DNA from: a virus
DNA: 31,807 nucleotides
IMG/VR virus record: IMGVR_UViG_3300008111_001957
Span: 1 to 31,807 of that record
Reading direction: 5' to 3' (one strand)
The translations under genes were made by a program, and so were the position numbers. Each line of letters begins with the position of its first letter. Position 1 is the first letter of the stretch. This document shows positions 20,925 to 29,763 of the stretch, piece by piece. Below the pieces are notes generated by a model. The model was given only the letters and a program-made list of their open reading frames with translations. It was not told the origin of the DNA and made no database searches.

Positions 20925-22025
20925 TTATATAGCCGGAAGAGCATCGTAGTCAAGATTTTCACCCATGACGCCTATCACATAGTTGGTGCTTTCGGTTTCT
21001 TGCAGAGCACTCTGTTTCTTCGAAGTGTCCGTGTGCTTATTGAACCAAGGAATCGGAGTTGATCTCGGAGCAGTGGCCTGATACTTGATGCCTATGTCTT
21101 TCAGCGCACCTACAGCGGTATAGTCTACAAAATCTTTGAGGATAGCTGCATTTAGTCCAATCACTGGACCCAGTTTAAACAGATGATCTGCCCAGGCCTT
21201 TTCTTCAGCTATGACATCCAGATACAGCTGATATACTTCTGCCTCACATTCTGCTTTGGCTGCTGCGAACCTTGGATCTTCCTTGACCACTTGATTGATC
21301 AGCCATGCAGTCCACCCTTTGTGTAACAGTTCGTCTTGTAGGATCAGGCTGATAATGTTGCCATTGCCAATGAAGATGCGATTCTCTACCATGGCCAGGC
21401 TTGTGGCAAATGATACCATGAAGCGGAATGCTTCTAGTGCGTAACTGGCATTGAGTGCCATCCAAATGCCTCTGACATGATCTTTTTCAGAGATTGCCTC
21501 ACCTATCTCTTTTCTGCAGTTGATTTCATGCAGTTGATCATAGTATCTGCCCACGCTGGCAGCCATGTCTACAATTTCCTGTGTGTCATGGATAGTATTG
21601 AACACATCCTTGGGCACGTTGTAGATATTGCGAATGATATGGCTGTACGAACGGCTGTGTATGTTGGTTTCAAAGAATGTCCAATTGTAGATCAGTGCTT
21701 CCAGTTCTGGTAGGCTAATCACAGGCATAAACACTTGGCTGGGAGCACGACCTTGCAGGCTGTCTAGAGCTGTTTGGCGCAGAAGGTTTGAAGTGAATAT
21801 GTGCTTGACCGCGGCACTGGCATCTTTGAAATCGTTGGCATCCTTTGTGAGATTGATTTCTTCTGGCACCCAAAAGAATCCTCGAGCTGTTTTTTCGTAG
21901 TCAGCTATCTTGTTGTATTTGACTTCTTCGAATCGCTGTATGGTTACCGGACCGGCTGGGTCAAGAAACATCTTACGATTCACATAATCAGTTTTGTTGG
22001 TTAGATTGTATTGTCTTTTGCTCAT
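20925..22025 (-). CDS. nrdB: Ribonucleotide reductase class Ia, beta subunit
   Basis: This subunit makes the diiron-tyrosyl radical for dNTP synthesis. The 366 residues include DANDFKDASAAVKHIF, EALIYNWTFFETNIHSRSY, IIRNIYNVPKDVF, ALEAFRFMVSFATS, and QDELLHKGW (ExxH second metal pair). The radical Tyr is the last residue of HSRSY. The first metal pair reads ETNIH, with one residue more between Glu and His than E. coli (ETIH); this may be a subgroup trait. The C-terminal tail (LDYDALPAI) would dock to NrdA. The ATG overlaps the aldolase stop (ATGA). Confidence 0.95.
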   Translation of the reverse strand: MSKRQYNLTNKTDYVNRKMFLDPAGPVTIQRFEEVKYNKIADYEKTARGFFWVPEEINLTKDANDFKDASAAVKHIFTSNLLRQTALDSLQGRAPSQVFMPVISLPELEALIYNWTFFETNIHSRSYSHIIRNIYNVPKDVFNTIHDTQEIVDMAASVGRYYDQLHEINCRKEIGEAISEKDHVRGIWMALNASYALEAFRFMVSFATSLAMVENRIFIGNGNIISLILQDELLHKGWTAWLINQVVKEDPRFAAAKAECEAEVYQLYLDVIAEEKAWADHLFKLGPVIGLNAAILKDFVDYTAVGALKDIGIKYQATAPRSTPIPWFNKHTDTSKKQSALQETESTNYVIGVMGENLDYDALPAI

Positions 22026-22681
22026 TTGTATTTTCCCGATGCAAGTACTATCTTGCAGATGTGTTCAAGTCTTTCGATGTGTTCGTAGGCTCGCCACGGA
22101 GTCACATCAATGGCCACAACCCCGTGTCCTTTTATTCCTACTATATCAAATTTAATATTTCCGTCTCGATCTAACCCTAGGTTACGGTGGCAGGCATCAC
22201 CAAGCTCTTGGCTGATTGGCGGAACATCTCCTACATTTGGCGCCACTCGGGTATACCGATTCAGTTCTGGAAAAGCATCACTGATAGTGCTGAGATCAAT
22301 ACCGGCATGCATGGCTGCGATACAGTAGGTAGGATGTACATGTACTACCACCCGCACATCATCCTTGTGCTGACCTAGTTCTCTCTGCAGTCCAAAATGC
22401 AGAGGCATTTCACCGCTGGGTTTTAGATTCCCGCTGAGATCATCCTGTTCTATCACACTCCAATGATAATCAAATACAGCTGATCCTACACCGCTGTTGA
22501 TGGTGCGTGTTACTGAGATTTTTTTGAACATCTCAGGCTGCATATTTTGTTTACGAACACCAGTAGGAGTGATATAGAAATGATCACGATCGTGATGTCG
22601 TATCGAAATATTACCATCTCTACTGGTAATCCAATTACGTTTGTAAGCGTCTACTAGTATATCACAACAGGTTTCTAGCAT
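22022..22681 (-). CDS. Class II aldolase/adducin-family protein
   Basis: These zinc enzymes cleave or dehydrate sugar phosphates. The 219-residue protein has all family blocks: SRDGNISIR, FYITPTGVRKQ, PSGEMPLHFGLQRE (catalytic Glu), VVVHVHPTYCIAAMHAG (zinc His pair) and GIKGHGVVAI (third zinc His). L-fuculose-phosphate aldolase, ribulose-phosphate epimerase and MtnB methylthioribulose dehydratase all share these, so the substrate cannot be fixed. It overlaps SOD by 20 bases upstream and nrdB by four downstream. A carbohydrate enzyme within a nucleotide-synthesis operon is unexpected. Confidence 0.88.
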   Translation of the reverse strand: MLETCCDILVDAYKRNWITSRDGNISIRHHDRDHFYITPTGVRKQNMQPEMFKKISVTRTINSGVGSAVFDYHWSVIEQDDLSGNLKPSGEMPLHFGLQRELGQHKDDVRVVVHVHPTYCIAAMHAGIDLSTISDAFPELNRYTRVAPNVGDVPPISQELGDACHRNLGLDRDGNIKFDIVGIKGHGVVAIDVTPWRAYEHIERLEHICKIVLASGKYK

Positions 22682-23213
22682 TAATAAAATCCCAATTAAT
22701 AATTTTCCATTGATTTTCTAGATATTTTGATTTGTCTGATTGATAGTCTAAGGCCCATGCATGTTCCCACCAATCTATCAATACTATAATATCTTTTTTA
22801 ATTTCATGATTCACAATAGTCTTTATCTTGCCATCTTCGGCTAAGTAGGCCCACCCACTGCCCTGTATCGCCATGGCTGTTTTTTCAAACTGTTGCTTGA
22901 ACTGATCAAAGGTTTTATAATGTTCTTCGATGAAACTCAGTATAGGTCCTGTTGGCGTGTTGTTTCTACCGGGTGCCTGATATTGTTGGAACAGAGTATT
23001 GTGCAGGAATGCGCCAGCTTCATTGAACTTGGCATCACCTTCATTGCTGTTATAGCGTTTGGCATAGCCCTGTGCCAGTTCGCCGTAGTGATAGTTGATG
23101 GTGTCTTCGCTGATGCTGGGAGCCAGTTCATCACGCTCATAGGGCAATGGCAGTATTTCTAATCGATGCGGTCTCCCTTCGTTGAGCACGTTGCGTATAA
23201 AACTATAGGTCAT
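22662..23213 (-). CDS. sodB: Iron/manganese superoxide dismutase
   Basis: This enzyme dismutates superoxide. All four metal ligands are in place in 183 residues: His in TINYHYGELAQGY, His in FLHNTLFQQY, and Asp and His in IDWWEHAWALDYQ. GSGWAYLAEDGKIKT is typical. Where bacterial Mn-enzymes have Gln (NQD) this one has NHE, a second-sphere His also known in some other SOD groups, which can affect metal preference; iron or cambialistic use is possible. The N-terminus is slightly longer than usual (about 28 residues before PSISE). It follows the IscA-type gene by 5 bases. Confidence 0.93.
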   Translation of the reverse strand: MTYSFIRNVLNEGRPHRLEILPLPYERDELAPSISEDTINYHYGELAQGYAKRYNSNEGDAKFNEAGAFLHNTLFQQYQAPGRNNTPTGPILSFIEEHYKTFDQFKQQFEKTAMAIQGSGWAYLAEDGKIKTIVNHEIKKDIIVLIDWWEHAWALDYQSDKSKYLENQWKIINWDFINARNLL

Positions 23214-23218
23214 CGTGT

Positions 23219-23548
23219 CTATACTCTAAAACTTTCGCCACACCCACAGCGATCTCGTTCGTTGGGATTAACAAAATCAAATCCTTCGTTGAGTCCTTTC
23301 TTGGTCCAATCCATTTCTATGCCTTCTAGATAAACCAAACTCTTAGGATCTACAAACACATGCACACCATGACTGACAAAACTGACATCATCAGAGCGAG
23401 GACCATAAGGTGCATCTACATATTCCAGCACATAGGCCAAGCCACTACAACCTGTGGTTTTAACTCCAACACGGATGCCAATTCCTGTGGGTCTTTGTGC
23501 AAGATTGAATTTAACCTTGTCAGCGGCGGTTTCAGTCAGTGATATCAT
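23219..23548 (-). CDS. iscA: IscA-type Fe-S carrier protein
   Basis: A-type carriers pass [Fe-S] clusters to target enzymes. The 109-residue protein has the three conserved Cys: [15 protein letters not shown] (first) and [11 protein letters not shown] at the end (CxC). [11 protein letters not shown] and [12 protein letters not shown] match IscA more closely than its neighbour ErpA does. The start overlaps the iscU stop by 17 bases. Two A-type carriers flank IscU here. Confidence 0.9.
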   Translation of the reverse strand: MISLTETAADKVKFNLAQRPTGIGIRVGVKTTGCSGLAYVLEYVDAPYGPRSDDVSFVSHGVHVFVDPKSLVYLEGIEMDWTKKGLNEGFDFVNPNERDRCGCGESFRV

Positions 23549-23918
23549 GTTTTTTATTGTAGTCTTCTATCGCGGCTTTGATAGCATCTTCTGCAAGTAT
23601 GCTACAATGTATTTTAACCGGTGGTAGGGCAAGTTCTTCAGCAATTGTGCTATTAGTAATCGTTCGTGCCTGGTCAAGCGTTTTTCCCTTGACCCATTCT
23701 GTGACGAGGCTTGAGCTGGCGATTGCTGATCCACACCCGTATGTTTTGAATTTTGCATCTGTAATAATCCCATCTGTTACTTTGATCTGTAGTTTCATTA
23801 CATCCCCGCAGGCAGGAGCACCCACCATGCCAGTGCCCACATCTGTATCAGCTTTATCGAAACTGCCTACGTTACGTGGGTTTTCATAATGATCAATTAC
23901 TTTGTCGCTGTATGCCAT
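23532..23918 (-). CDS. iscU: IscU Fe-S cluster scaffold
   Basis: IscU assembles [2Fe-2S] clusters from sulfur delivered by IscS. The 128-residue protein is intact: [13 protein letters not shown] (Cys and Asp), [20 protein letters not shown] (second Cys) and [16 protein letters not shown] (third Cys). LPPVK is the known recognition site for the dedicated Hsp70 HscA; the only Hsp70 seen here is the phage DnaK. No iscS is in the window, so host sulfur delivery is implied. It is flanked by two A-type carriers, giving a compact phage Fe-S kit between nrdA and nrdB. Confidence 0.95.
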   Translation of the reverse strand: MAYSDKVIDHYENPRNVGSFDKADTDVGTGMVGAPACGDVMKLQIKVTDGIITDAKFKTYGCGSAIASSSLVTEWVKGKTLDQARTITNSTIAEELALPPVKIHCSILAEDAIKAAIEDYNKKHDITD

Positions 23919-23927
23919 ATTGTATCC

Positions 23928-24260
23928 TTATACGCTAAAACTGCTGCCACATCCACAAGTGCTTTGAGCATTGGGATTAGTGATTACAAATTGGCTGCCT
24001 GAAATATCCTCTTTATAGTCTATACTAGCACCTTGTAGATACTGCATGCTCATAGCATCTACCAACACTTTGAATTTTTCTAATGGTATCTCAAAGTCGT
24101 CTTCATTTGTTATTTCGTCGAAAGTAAAACCATAACTGAATCCACTGCACCCACCGCCTTGTACAAAGGTTCTCAGTGATAGATCAGGGTTACCTTCTTC
24201 CAACAGTAGGTCTAATATTTTGATTTTGGCTGATTCTGTTATTGTCATCATAGTTTGCAT
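23928..24260 (-). CDS. erpA: ErpA-type Fe-S insertion protein
   Basis: ErpA delivers clusters to essential Fe-S enzymes. The 110-residue protein has [19 protein letters not shown] (first Cys) and [14 protein letters not shown] (CxC end), the ErpA pattern with [19 protein letters not shown] fits the dimer core. The start overlaps the nrdA stop by 13 bases; start choice among Met1, Met4 and Met5 is open. It ends 9 bases before iscU. Confidence 0.92.
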   Translation of the reverse strand: MQTMMTITESAKIKILDLLLEEGNPDLSLRTFVQGGGCSGFSYGFTFDEITNEDDFEIPLEKFKVLVDAMSMQYLQGASIDYKEDISGSQFVITNPNAQSTCGCGSSFSV

Positions 24261-26590
24261 GCTTCACAATCCTCTTCTTCAATACTGGTTTCGATTTCAC
24301 GTTCATTGTGGAAGCCGTTGTAATGTACTTCTGGAGTGGCTTCTGCTACTGCCTTGGAACCCGCTTTGTTGATCAGGCTGTAGTAAAATGTCTTGAGTCC
24401 CCACATATGTGCCTGCATGAGATTCTTAGCGATCAAAGTGGTTGGTACCTTGCGATCGGCGAAGTGTGCAGGATTATAGAATGTGTTGGTAGAGATTGAC
24501 TGATCAACATAGGCTGCCAATACAGCGGCGGTTTTGAGATAACCATCACAATCTCGTTGTTCCCACATTAGTTGATACTTGTTCTTGAGTCTATTGTATT
24601 CCGGCACTACCTGTGTCAATGATCCTGCTTTGGATTCTTTAGTACTAATCAAACTCATGGGCATTTCTATTCCGTTGGTGGAGTTTATAACCACTGAGCT
24701 TGACTCCACCGGGGCGATAGCCATCAGTGTAGCATTCCGGACTCCGTGCTGTTTCATTTCTTGTCTGAGATGTTCCCAGTCGAGTTCTGGAGCAAAATCA
24801 GTGAGTTGGTTGACTCCTTGAGATCTTCTTTCCCAGGGGAACTCACCTTGGCCGTATCTGGTTCTGTCTGAGTCTTTGCATCTGCCTCTTTCTTTGGCCA
24901 GTTCAATGGTGGATTCTGTAAGGTAAAAGGCTTGATGCTCCATCCAAACTTTAACTTCTGCCAATGCGTCGTTGTCGCCATATCTGTAGCTCCTTTTTGC
25001 ATGCCAATAGGCAAGATTAGTAACGCCTATGCCTAATGGTTGGAGTTCATCATTGCTGAGTTTGCTTTGAATACTCAGGAAGTCTTGATAATCCAATATA
25101 TTACATAGGCTGCGTTGTAATATGCGACAGGCTCTACGCATGTCTTCTGGGTTTCGAAACGCACCCCAGTTGATGGATCCCAGTGTGCATAACGCTATGC
25201 GTCCCTGCTCGTCGTCGAGTCTTTTAAATGAACGAGTTGGCAATAAGATCTCACAGCACAGGTTACTTTGATAAATGGTATGGTACTCAGGATCAAATGG
25301 TCCTTGATTCATCACATTATCTATAAACACCAAATAGATGCGACCCGTGTCTGTACGCTCCTTGAGAATGCCTGATTTAAACACTTCTTCGGCACTCATG
25401 GTTTTCTTACGTAAATCTTTACGTTTTTCATACTTCACATACAATTGTTCAAACAGCTCTGTGTTTCTGTAAAATGCTTCATACAAGTCTGGTACTTCGT
25501 TGGGATCAAAAAAAGTTATGTTTTCTCGATTTCGGAATCGTCTCCAGAAGAAAGCACTAAGCACAACCCCATAATCCATATGACGGACTCGGGTTTCTTC
25601 GGTTCCTTGATTGTTTTTAAGAACAATAAGGTCATCAAACTGAAGATGCCAAATAGGATAGAATACAGTAGCACTTGCATTGCGGATACCTCCTTGAGAA
25701 CACGAACGTAGATCTCCAAACCATTTTTTAAGAAAGGGTATCATGCCTGTGTGCATGATCTCGCCTCCTCTGATGGGACTACCTAATGATCGTAGGCGCC
25801 CAATCTCCAGACCGATGCCAGCACGTTTGCTGGCATACTTGGCCATCATCTCACCAGAAGCAAATATGCTATCCAGATCGTCGTCACTGCGGATAAGAAC
25901 ACAACTAGAAAACTGTTTAGTTTGAGTGCCAAGACCAGCCAGCACAGGTGTAGCAAGAGTAAATAGACCATCGCTCGCACAGTTGTAGTATTCCCGGATG
26001 TAACGCATACGGGACGATTGAGGTTCTTCCTTATGAAAGACCGTAGCGGCTGCGACCATATACCTAACCTGTGGCGTCTCATAGATCTCTTTCGTAGCGC
26101 GATTGCGTACAAGATACTTCTCAATAAGTTGTTCAATGGCTGCATATGAGTATTGTTCGTCCTTTTCGTGATCAATGAAATCATTCATTCGATTCCATTC
26201 TTCTTCGGTATACCATTCTAGCAGTTCTGCGGTATATAGGCCCACAGAAACATTTTTCTTTACGATGTCATAGAGGTGGGGAGGTTCGTATTCCCCATAC
26301 ACATCCTTCCTCAACATGCTGAGTCTCTGTTTGCCTGCCACATACTGATAATTGGTATGACCCACGTCTGGATTGTGTTCAATGTCGATGAGATTTACTA
26401 TGGCCCGAAGAGTGGTACCGTCAATTTCTTCTGTGGTAATACCGTCATAGAAATGCGGTTGTGCTTTGATTTCTATCATTGATTGGCTTACGTCTGCTAT
26501 GCCTTTACAGACTTTAGCTACCTGCGCCTGCCATTTTTCTACTGCCAATGGTTCTCTATGACCGTTTCTTTTGATAACCGTGATGCTCAT
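24248..26590 (-). CDS. nrdA: Ribonucleotide reductase class Ia, alpha subunit
   Basis: The catalytic subunit, 780 residues, reduces NDPs to dNDPs. Active-site elements are all visible: FSSCVLI (first redox Cys), [12 protein letters not shown] (Asn, radical Cys and Glu), [12 protein letters not shown] (second redox Cys), [13 protein letters not shown] (radical-transfer Tyr pair), and a C-terminal shuttle pair CEACKL. The N-terminal ATP-cone is present ([20 protein letters not shown]). It opens the longest operon of the window, with Fe-S assembly, SOD, nrdB, glutaredoxin and other genes following almost without gaps. Confidence 0.97.
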   Translation of the reverse strand: MSITVIKRNGHREPLAVEKWQAQVAKVCKGIADVSQSMIEIKAQPHFYDGITTEEIDGTTLRAIVNLIDIEHNPDVGHTNYQYVAGKQRLSMLRKDVYGEYEPPHLYDIVKKNVSVGLYTAELLEWYTEEEWNRMNDFIDHEKDEQYSYAAIEQLIEKYLVRNRATKEIYETPQVRYMVAAATVFHKEEPQSSRMRYIREYYNCASDGLFTLATPVLAGLGTQTKQFSSCVLIRSDDDLDSIFASGEMMAKYASKRAGIGLEIGRLRSLGSPIRGGEIMHTGMIPFLKKWFGDLRSCSQGGIRNASATVFYPIWHLQFDDLIVLKNNQGTEETRVRHMDYGVVLSAFFWRRFRNRENITFFDPNEVPDLYEAFYRNTELFEQLYVKYEKRKDLRKKTMSAEEVFKSGILKERTDTGRIYLVFIDNVMNQGPFDPEYHTIYQSNLCCEILLPTRSFKRLDDEQGRIALCTLGSINWGAFRNPEDMRRACRILQRSLCNILDYQDFLSIQSKLSNDELQPLGIGVTNLAYWHAKRSYRYGDNDALAEVKVWMEHQAFYLTESTIELAKERGRCKDSDRTRYGQGEFPWERRSQGVNQLTDFAPELDWEHLRQEMKQHGVRNATLMAIAPVESSSVVINSTNGIEMPMSLISTKESKAGSLTQVVPEYNRLKNKYQLMWEQRDCDGYLKTAAVLAAYVDQSISTNTFYNPAHFADRKVPTTLIAKNLMQAHMWGLKTFYYSLINKAGSKAVAEATPEVHYNGFHNEREIETSIEEEDCEACKL

Positions 26591-26615
26591 ATTCTGTCTC
26601 TATTAGTATTTTATG

Positions 26616-26623
26616 TATTTATT
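26616..26623 (-). promoter_or_regulatory. Possible late-type promoter AATAAATA before nrdA
   Basis: AATAAATAC lies 26 bases upstream of the nrdA ATG in the short gap after the fibre-adjacent gene. It differs from TATAAATA at one position. Late expression of nrdA would be unusual, so the call is weak. Confidence 0.28.
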
Positions 26624-26630
26624 ACTGAGG

Positions 26631-27044
26631 TCATTGCTGCCACAACATGCTGGCATCAAAGTGTTTGATTTCTTCAATGTCACTGACTATTCTACAGGCA
26701 TAATTCAACACATACGTGTCGTCAACGATTAGTACATATTCTGCTTCTCTTTTGCCTGGAATCATTAACTTATGTATCTCGCATTTAGTTTTGATAAACC
26801 GCTGTGTTAATTTAACAGTATAAAGCATTCCTAGAGTGATTGCAAGATCATCCAGCCGTAGATCTAGAATTAATTGCCAGGGATCGGGCCATTGTTGGGG
26901 TAAATTGGGATCGAGGTATGCACTTACAAACGGAGCGTGACTCCAAAATTCAGCCACATCTTCTAGCGGGTGTTCACTGGTTTCTAATGTGTCTCTAAAC
27001 TGTTTCCAAGCTGCAATTCGATCTGTGCCGTATTGGTCAAACAC
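26631..27044 (-). CDS. Conserved fibre-adjacent phage protein, unknown function
   Basis: A 137-residue acidic protein: DRIAAWKQFRDTLETSEHPL, VAEFWSHAPFVSAYLDPNLP, WPDPWQLILDLRLDDLAITL and an end rich in aromatic and acidic residues. I recall this pattern next to tail-fibre genes in T4-like environmental phages, with no function known. It overlaps the tail-fibre gene by 8 bases. Confidence 0.7.
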   Translation of the reverse strand: MFDQYGTDRIAAWKQFRDTLETSEHPLEDVAEFWSHAPFVSAYLDPNLPQQWPDPWQLILDLRLDDLAITLGMLYTVKLTQRFIKTKCEIHKLMIPGKREAEYVLIVDDTYVLNYACRIVSDIEEIKHFDASMLWQQ

Positions 27045-28626
27045 CGTAGGCTACATCAAAAGAGATGCTGCCTGTTTGCCCTGTGGCCAGAGGATTCTTG
27101 TATGATAATACCACTGTCTCGATACCGCTGTCACCAGCGTTGCCTTTCAGTGTGGCGTTGAATTCAAAATTAGTCATAGTAGGCCCTCCTAGAGCTGTGA
27201 TAAGATTAGGTGAATAAGTATAGCTGTCAGTGAAGCTGATGTTGGTGACGTCATCGACACCAGCGAGATCATCACCTATGGCCATTTGCAGGGTGCCAAA
27301 TCTAGTGTGTCCGCCTAGTCTTAGACAGTAATTTATCACTGTGAATTTACTAAGTGCAGAAAACACAGCCAGAGGTTGAAAACTGTCGCTGAGGTAAATT
27401 AATGCGTAATTTCTATCTACGAAACTGACGTTGGCAGCATTATAAACTTCTACGAAATTACCTTTGGTATCCACTGAAGTTATACCTGCGGCTTGTTGGC
27501 GATTACTGGTGCAATTGATCACCACATTACCGATCTGTTCACCAAAATATACCATTACATCTTCCGGATCAGCAGCGGTATTGGTACCATTGGCCACATT
27601 TTTAAATTTCGACCTGTTGATGATGGTACCTTGACCGTTGGTTGATCTAAATGCCTGACGATCAATTTCTTCAAACACGCAGTCGTATATGGTCCAATTG
27701 TTGCCCTGTGTGGCAACACCATCCATGTATACAGCAGTATCATTGACAAAGAAACGTGAATTTTCGAATTTAATTTCTGTGTCGAACACGGTAGTCTGGC
27801 GGCATTTCACAGCTATACTGACACCTTCGAACACACAATCTCTAAACAAGATGTTATCAGTCTTAGTGCCTGTTAGAGTGTTTTCCCAGAACACCGCAGC
27901 TGGTTCTGTAGCCAGTGAAGCTACTGATGTACCTAACACATAGGTTCCTAGAAAGGTTAATTTTGATAATGCAGAATTAGCCACTCCTGATAATACTATT
28001 TGTCCTGTGGTTCTCGACACAGTGAGATTTGAGATATCTATGTTCTGGGGTCTATTGGTGCTGTTAAAGTCGACTAGTTCTAGTCCTGTGCTGGTGATGA
28101 AACGAATATTATTTGCGCCTATGTTCAGCACGACACCGTGCCGTGTTTCGCCTTGCAATATCACCCCAGAAGGCAGTGCCAAGTCACTGGTGAACAGATA
28201 CTCGCCGTTGGGTATCACTAGAACTTTTTTGTAATTGTTGTTGGCGTTGCGAAACAATTGAGTGGCTGCTGTTTCAAAGGCTGAGACACAGTCTGTGGAG
28301 CCGTCGCCTATGGCTCCGAAATCTCTCACGCTGACTTCGGTTTCATCTATTTTATTCTGTAAAGATCTAGAAACACTAAGAGTAATCGATGTGTCGTCAT
28401 TGGCAAATCTGTAACTGGATGCTAGGTCTAAGATATTGTCATGTTCTGTAAGGATCTTGGTGTTGCCTACATACGGTGCACCTTCTAGCACACTACCGTT
28501 GCCTATGAATAATTCTTGAGAATCTACGGCCCATGCAAACTCAGCGGAACTTAGTTGAGGTATTCCACTGTTTGAGTTTTTTTGCCCTCTGCGGACTTGG
28601 ATTTTCGATATTTGGACAACGGCCAC
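27037..28626 (-). CDS. Tail fibre/spike with beta-helix (pectate-lyase-like) domain
   Basis: A 529-residue receptor-binding-type protein. The N-terminus (IQVRRGQKNSNSGIPQLSSA, EFAWAVDSQELFIGNG) is a fibre base domain of the kind seen in many phage fibres. At about residue 100 VSVRDFGAIGDGSTDCVSAF begins a right-handed beta-helix, the Pectate_lyase_3 pattern, followed by repeated short strands with Asn and Gly turns to about 420. The final 100 residues form a separate Thr/Ser-rich domain. Depolymerase activity is possible but no catalytic set is evident. The start is GTG, with CTAGGAGAATACC before it. Confidence 0.85.
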   Translation of the reverse strand: MAVVQISKIQVRRGQKNSNSGIPQLSSAEFAWAVDSQELFIGNGSVLEGAPYVGNTKILTEHDNILDLASSYRFANDDTSITLSVSRSLQNKIDETEVSVRDFGAIGDGSTDCVSAFETAATQLFRNANNNYKKVLVIPNGEYLFTSDLALPSGVILQGETRHGVVLNIGANNIRFITSTGLELVDFNSTNRPQNIDISNLTVSRTTGQIVLSGVANSALSKLTFLGTYVLGTSVASLATEPAAVFWENTLTGTKTDNILFRDCVFEGVSIAVKCRQTTVFDTEIKFENSRFFVNDTAVYMDGVATQGNNWTIYDCVFEEIDRQAFRSTNGQGTIINRSKFKNVANGTNTAADPEDVMVYFGEQIGNVVINCTSNRQQAAGITSVDTKGNFVEVYNAANVSFVDRNYALIYLSDSFQPLAVFSALSKFTVINYCLRLGGHTRFGTLQMAIGDDLAGVDDVTNISFTDSYTYSPNLITALGGPTMTNFEFNATLKGNAGDSGIETVVLSYKNPLATGQTGSISFDVAYGV

Positions 28627-28655
28627 GGTATTCTCCTAGAAACTTCTATTCCTAG

Positions 28656-28661
28656 TATTTA
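28656..28661 (-). promoter_or_regulatory. Possible late promoter TAAATA for the tail fibre
   Basis: CTAAATACTAGG starts about 30 bases upstream of the fibre GTG in a non-coding gap. A virion gene preceded by a TAAATA core is what late transcription in T4-like phages predicts. Confidence 0.4.
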
Positions 28662-28663
28662 GC

Positions 28664-29362
28664 TTATCGTAGGCTGTAATACTCTTCTACTTTGTTCAAC
28701 CAGGCGTCCTGCCACTTATTAAAGTCTTTGGGTTCTAATGTGAACTGTTGATATTCAAAAGCACGGCTGCACATAAAAATAACGCCCTTGCGTATGTCTG
28801 TGCCGTAGACTTCATTATGTGCTAGTATATAGGCCATCAGTTGTAGATAATAATCTTCTACCCATTCTGCTTTTTTTGGCTTGTTGGTCTGCTTGTGATC
28901 CATTACTGCAGGTTCGCCATCATGCACACCTACAAGATCAGTGGTGCCTGAGAACAATCCCGGAAAGTATAGACTCTGCTCCATGGCCCACACTTCGTTG
29001 ACTTTGCTGAGACCGTTTTCAATTATTACATCAGCCATTTTGTTGGCCTGCACATGCACAGGATTGTTACCGGGTTGCCGCTGTTCGCCAACGATAAATC
29101 GTTCGAGGTTAGCATGCATGGCTGTGCCCACGCCAGCAGCTTCTGTGGTTATCTGCTGAGCCTTGGCATGACCTATGCGATTTTTCCATTCATTGAGATG
29201 CGTCATGTCTTTGGTAGCACTCAATATAGTTGTCACTGACGGAAGGCTTTCTCCATCAGGAGTTAGATACACACGTTTCCGTGTAATGGGATCATTGACC
29301 TGGATACAGTTTTTATATTGATATCGTTCGACGAACGGTGGTGGTGTGTAAGATGTAGTCAT
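28664..29362 (-). CDS. RecB-like PD-(D/E)XK nuclease
   Basis: A 232-residue nuclease-fold protein. The motif region GTTDLVGVHDGEPAVMDHKQ gives Asp (TDL) and DHK (DxK), and YLQLMAYILAHNEVYGTDI supplies the conserved Gln and following helix (QLxxY). An upstream helix (GVGTAMHANLERFI) has the His typical of Cas4/RecB-type enzymes. T4-like phages encode similar exonucleases for recombination or DNA end processing. No Cys cluster for Fe-S is seen. Confidence 0.82.
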   Translation of the reverse strand: MTTSYTPPPFVERYQYKNCIQVNDPITRKRVYLTPDGESLPSVTTILSATKDMTHLNEWKNRIGHAKAQQITTEAAGVGTAMHANLERFIVGEQRQPGNNPVHVQANKMADVIIENGLSKVNEVWAMEQSLYFPGLFSGTTDLVGVHDGEPAVMDHKQTNKPKKAEWVEDYYLQLMAYILAHNEVYGTDIRKGVIFMCSRAFEYQQFTLEPKDFNKWQDAWLNKVEEYYSLR

Positions 29363-29391
29363 ATCCTGTATATATTAACAGAATACGTTGA

Positions 29392-29763
29392 TTATGTCAA
29401 ACTTTGCGTTAGATTTTGAGCAGCCGCACCCGCTGCGATCTTATCTACAGCGTCCTGACTGGTTTGTCCTTGACTCACTGGAGTTTCGGTATCCTTGTCA
29501 GTACCTGGTACATTAAGTTCTATGCCGTCGGCATTGAAGTTCTTTACCAAACTCTGTATCACTGGACTAGAATCATACATGCTCTTAAAAGTTTCGTAGT
29601 CTGCGCCCATTTCAAATCCGCTGTCTGTGGCGATTTTCTGCAGAGCTGACCAATTCAATTTGGCAGCTTGTTTTTTGCTGGCGGCACGACCGATGAAGTT
29701 TTTTAGGATCATGACAAATTTGTCTAGTCCTAGGTCAGTGTCTACGAATTCAAAGAATCTCAT
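29392..29763 (-). CDS. Small MRFFEF-type virion-region protein
   Basis: A 123-residue protein beginning MRFFEFVDTDLGLDKFVMIL, then a Lys-rich helix (AASKKQAAKLNWSALQKIA) and a disordered Gln/Thr/Ala tail. No family recognised. It overlaps the next gene's stop by four bases. The MRxFEF start is shared with the 454-aa protein at 946-2310. Confidence 0.6.
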   Translation of the reverse strand: MRFFEFVDTDLGLDKFVMILKNFIGRAASKKQAAKLNWSALQKIATDSGFEMGADYETFKSMYDSSPVIQSLVKNFNADGIELNVPGTDKDTETPVSQGQTSQDAVDKIAAGAAAQNLTQSLT

